Shown here: piece by piece, positions 12,662 through 13,288 of the stretch | How positions within the stretch are numbered: the stretch's first letter is position 1 | Layout of the letters: every line of letters begins with the position of its first letter | NCBI GenBank assembly: GCA_002362625.1 | Contig: DEUP01000026.1 | Coordinates: 23,692-36,979, forward strand | DNA from: Clostridiales bacterium UBA3259 | GTDB taxonomy: Bacteria > Bacillota_A > Clostridia > Oscillospirales > Oscillospiraceae | Length of the DNA: 13,288 nt | Direction: 5' to 3' | Notes under the pieces: generated by a model | The model's input: only the letters and a program-made list of their open reading frames with translations | Told to the model about the DNA's origin: nothing | Databases searched by the model: none | Translations under genes and position numbers: made by a program

Positions 12662-13288
12662 ATGAAACAGGCTGCAACCTATCATTTAACCTATCCTGAG
12701 CTGACCATGTTCCAGATGGTGGAACGGGTAGCCCAGCATTCCCCTGACGCCCCCGCTTATGAATTCTATGGCCGTCAGGTCAGCTACAGCGCCTTTGTCC
12801 AGCGGATCCAGCGTGCCGCCCGGGCATTTACTGCCATGGGCATCGGCAAGGGCGACGTGGTCACCATTTGCCTGCCCAACATCCCTCAGGCCCTGGACTG
12901 CTTCTATGCCCTGAGCCGTATCGGCGCCGTGGCCAACATGGTGCATCCCCTGTCCGCTCAGAACGAGATCTCCTTCTACCTGAACTTTTCCGGCAGCAAG
13001 GTCATTCTGACGGTGGATATGTTCTATGAAAAGGTAGAAAACGCCCTGAAAAAGGCGGACCATCCCGTTACCGTTCTGGTTGCCCGGATGCAGGACGAGC
13101 TGTCTCCCCTGATGGCCGTGGCCTATACCGCGAAGGAAGGCCGGAAGTACCTCCGCTTCCCCAACACGGATCACGCCATTCTCTGGAAGAATTTCCTGAA
13201 AAAGGGCACCGAGGATATTGCGGTTCCCGATCCCGGCTATGACACCAGCCGTACGGCTGCTATCCTCTACAGCGGCGGCACCAGCGGC
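12662..13288 (+). CDS. AMP-forming acyl-CoA synthetase/ligase, N-terminal part, cut by the right edge
   Basis: The visible 209 codons form the start of an ANL-superfamily enzyme, which activates a carboxylic acid with ATP to an acyl-adenylate and then transfers it to CoA. Seen are the N-terminal subdomain pattern (SYSAFVQRIQRAARAF 41-56, GIGKGDVVTICLPN 60-73, YALSRIGAVANMVHP 82-96) and, at the edge, YSGGTSG (203-209), the beginning of the A3 phosphate-binding loop. The AMP-binding motifs and C-terminal lid lie outside. ATG at 12662 has GAAAGG 9 nt upstream and its own promoter. Fatty-acid specificity (FadD-like) is suggested by the neighbouring DegV protein but not shown; acetyl-, aryl- or other acyl-CoA ligases are alternatives. 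Confidence 0.88.
   Translation, partial: MKQAATYHLTYPELTMFQMVERVAQHSPDAPAYEFYGRQVSYSAFVQRIQRAARAFTAMGIGKGDVVTICLPNIPQALDCFYALSRIGAVANMVHPLSAQNEISFYLNFSGSKVILTVDMFYEKVENALKKADHPVTVLVARMQDELSPLMAVAYTAKEGRKYLRFPNTDHAILWKNFLKKGTEDIAVPDPGYDTSRTAAILYSGGTSG

Overview
The window looks like chromosomal DNA from a spore-forming, GC-rich gut-type Firmicute, most likely Clostridia of the Oscillospiraceae/Ruminococcaceae kind. This is inferred from gene content: a SpoIIQ-like M23 protein, DUF1836, DegV, a 2-hydroxyacyl-CoA dehydratase activator, strong GGAGG ribosome sites, and TTGACA/TATAAT promoters. I saw no insertion sequence, integrase, phage gene, CRISPR array, tRNA or rRNA. It reads as a normal core/accessory chromosome segment with both ends cut inside genes.

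Layout: everything from 1 to about 11408 is transcribed leftwards (minus strand) and everything from 11560 on runs rightwards, with a divergent promoter region at 11409-11559. From left to right: (a) a two-gene unit, a PF06541 membrane protein (1353-2090) followed by a 2-hydroxyacyl-CoA dehydratase activator that runs off the left edge (1-1320); (b) a sugar operon, an N-acetylhexosamine 1-kinase-like kinase (3312-4451) followed by galE (2280-3296), with a promoter at 4563-4591 and a terminator at 2225-2262; (c) a SpoIIQ-like LytM/M23 protein (4713-5399) with a sigma-F/G-like promoter and its own terminator; (d) an ECF sigma factor (6319-6876), a membrane anti-sigma-like protein (5600-6322, ATGA overlap) and a 36-residue hydrophobic micropeptide (5476-5586) behind a strong ribosome site; (e) a 583-residue single-pass membrane protein with about five ~65-residue repeats and C-terminal leucine-rich repeats (7031-8782), as a monocistronic unit; (f) aspS (8967-10736), also monocistronic; (g) a DUF1836 regulator-like gene (10851-11408).

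On the plus strand, a DegV-family fatty-acid-binding protein (11560-12420) is followed by a strong terminator and the 5' part of an AMP-forming acyl-CoA synthetase (12662 to the right edge). The last two suggest a lipid-handling pair. The DUF1836/DegV intergenic region has three direct repeats at an exact 22-bp period lying across the degV promoter.

The genes fall into separate functional units rather than one large system. The least explained items are the 36-aa peptide in the sigma/anti-sigma operon, the repeat-built membrane LRR protein, and the 22-bp repeat array between DUF1836 and degV. I found no convincing evidence of a wholly new system.
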